A DNA stretch of 64,000 nt. Source: Pampus argenteus (Eukaryota > Chordata > Actinopteri > Scombriformes > Stromateidae). Within the stretch, counting starts at the first letter, position 1; the number at the start of each line of letters is the position of its first letter. Positions 63,800 through 64,000 of this stretch are shown one piece after another. The position numbers were made by a program, and so were the translations under genes. Below the pieces are notes generated by a model that was not told the DNA's origin, searched no databases, and saw only the letters and a program-made list of their open reading frames with translations. The stretch is taken from assembly GCA_036937835.1 (NCBI GenBank), contig CM072878.1:1308501-1372500 (forward strand), written 5' to 3'.

Positions 63800-64000
63800 G
63801 TGTATTACTCAGTGGTTAGAGAAGGTTGTTCCAGACTGACAGGATGAATCTGGTTGGGGAAAGTTTGACCCTCCCTCATTACCACCCTGAGGCGCCCCTG
63901 AGCAACCCCAACTGCTCCAGCGACCGCAGGTCAGATCAGCAGCCTCCAGGTATGAATGTGTAACTGTGTTAATGTGATCAGGGAGTTGCTGCAAAAGAGC
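63800..64000. repeat. Possible fish interspersed repeat at the window edge
   Basis: CTGAGGCGCCCCTGAGCAAC, CCCAACTGCTCCAGCGACC and CAGGTATGAATGTGTAACTG resemble a dispersed fish repeat often found in introns. The element may continue beyond the window, so neither end is known. Confidence 0.4.

Larger units (their letters stand above)
53943..64000. other. Long upstream ca10 intron, partial
   Basis: More than 10 kb without a further ca10 exon. I looked on the minus strand for the preceding exon (the region ending in an RINTGG-type phrase in other CA10 proteins) and did not find it, so it lies beyond the window. Contents are simple repeats, a purine-rich block near 57000-57250, two pyrimidine-rich arrays (60.6-61.7 kb) and a composite MITE (62.1-62.5 kb). 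Large introns are usual for CA10. Confidence 0.65.

Overview
The window is teleost fish genomic DNA (ray-finned, most likely percomorph-like). It holds intron-split genes with vertebrate splice sites, long AT-rich introns, abundant micro- and minisatellites, and typical fish transposon families (L2-type LINEs, Tc1/mariner, hAT, and TTAA-flanked MITEs). Nothing prokaryotic or viral was recognised. Species cannot be named from the sequence.

Gene layout, left to right. (1) smarce1 (BAF57, SWI/SNF subunit) on the + strand: ten coding exons, 1712-8543, 473 aa, with a candidate 5' UTR exon and a roughly 1.7 kb 3' UTR. (2) A secreted brorin/VWC2-like gene on the + strand: three coding exons, 10887-17383, 251 aa. 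Its second intron holds a broken L2 LINE and a large inverted repeat. (3) rpl23 (uL14) on the - strand: five coding exons, 23217-20617, exactly 140 aa. Introns 2 and 4 carry two identical copies of an H/ACA snoRNA interpreted as SNORA21. (4) About 20 kb without a recognised gene (23.7-44.3 kb), filled with Tc1 and hAT elements, an L2 3' fragment and several large tandem repeats. (5) The last six coding exons of ca10 (carbonic anhydrase-related protein X) on the - strand, 53942-44333. The N-terminal exons lie beyond the right edge of the window. smarce1, rpl23 and ca10 orthologues all sit on human chromosome 17, so the block looks like conserved synteny.

The genes do not form a pathway: chromatin remodelling, an extracellular BMP-modulator-type protein, the ribosome with its own pseudouridylation guide, and a catalytically dead neuronal carbonic anhydrase relative. 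The points most worth checking are the brorin paralogue that has lost cysteines and gained a new tail, the 138-nt identical snoRNA pair, a ~280-nt pyrimidine satellite against the last ca10 splice acceptor, unusual splice donors in smarce1, a composite MITE present twice, and the inverted repeat that interrupts the LINE. I found no clear evidence for a wholly new biological system.
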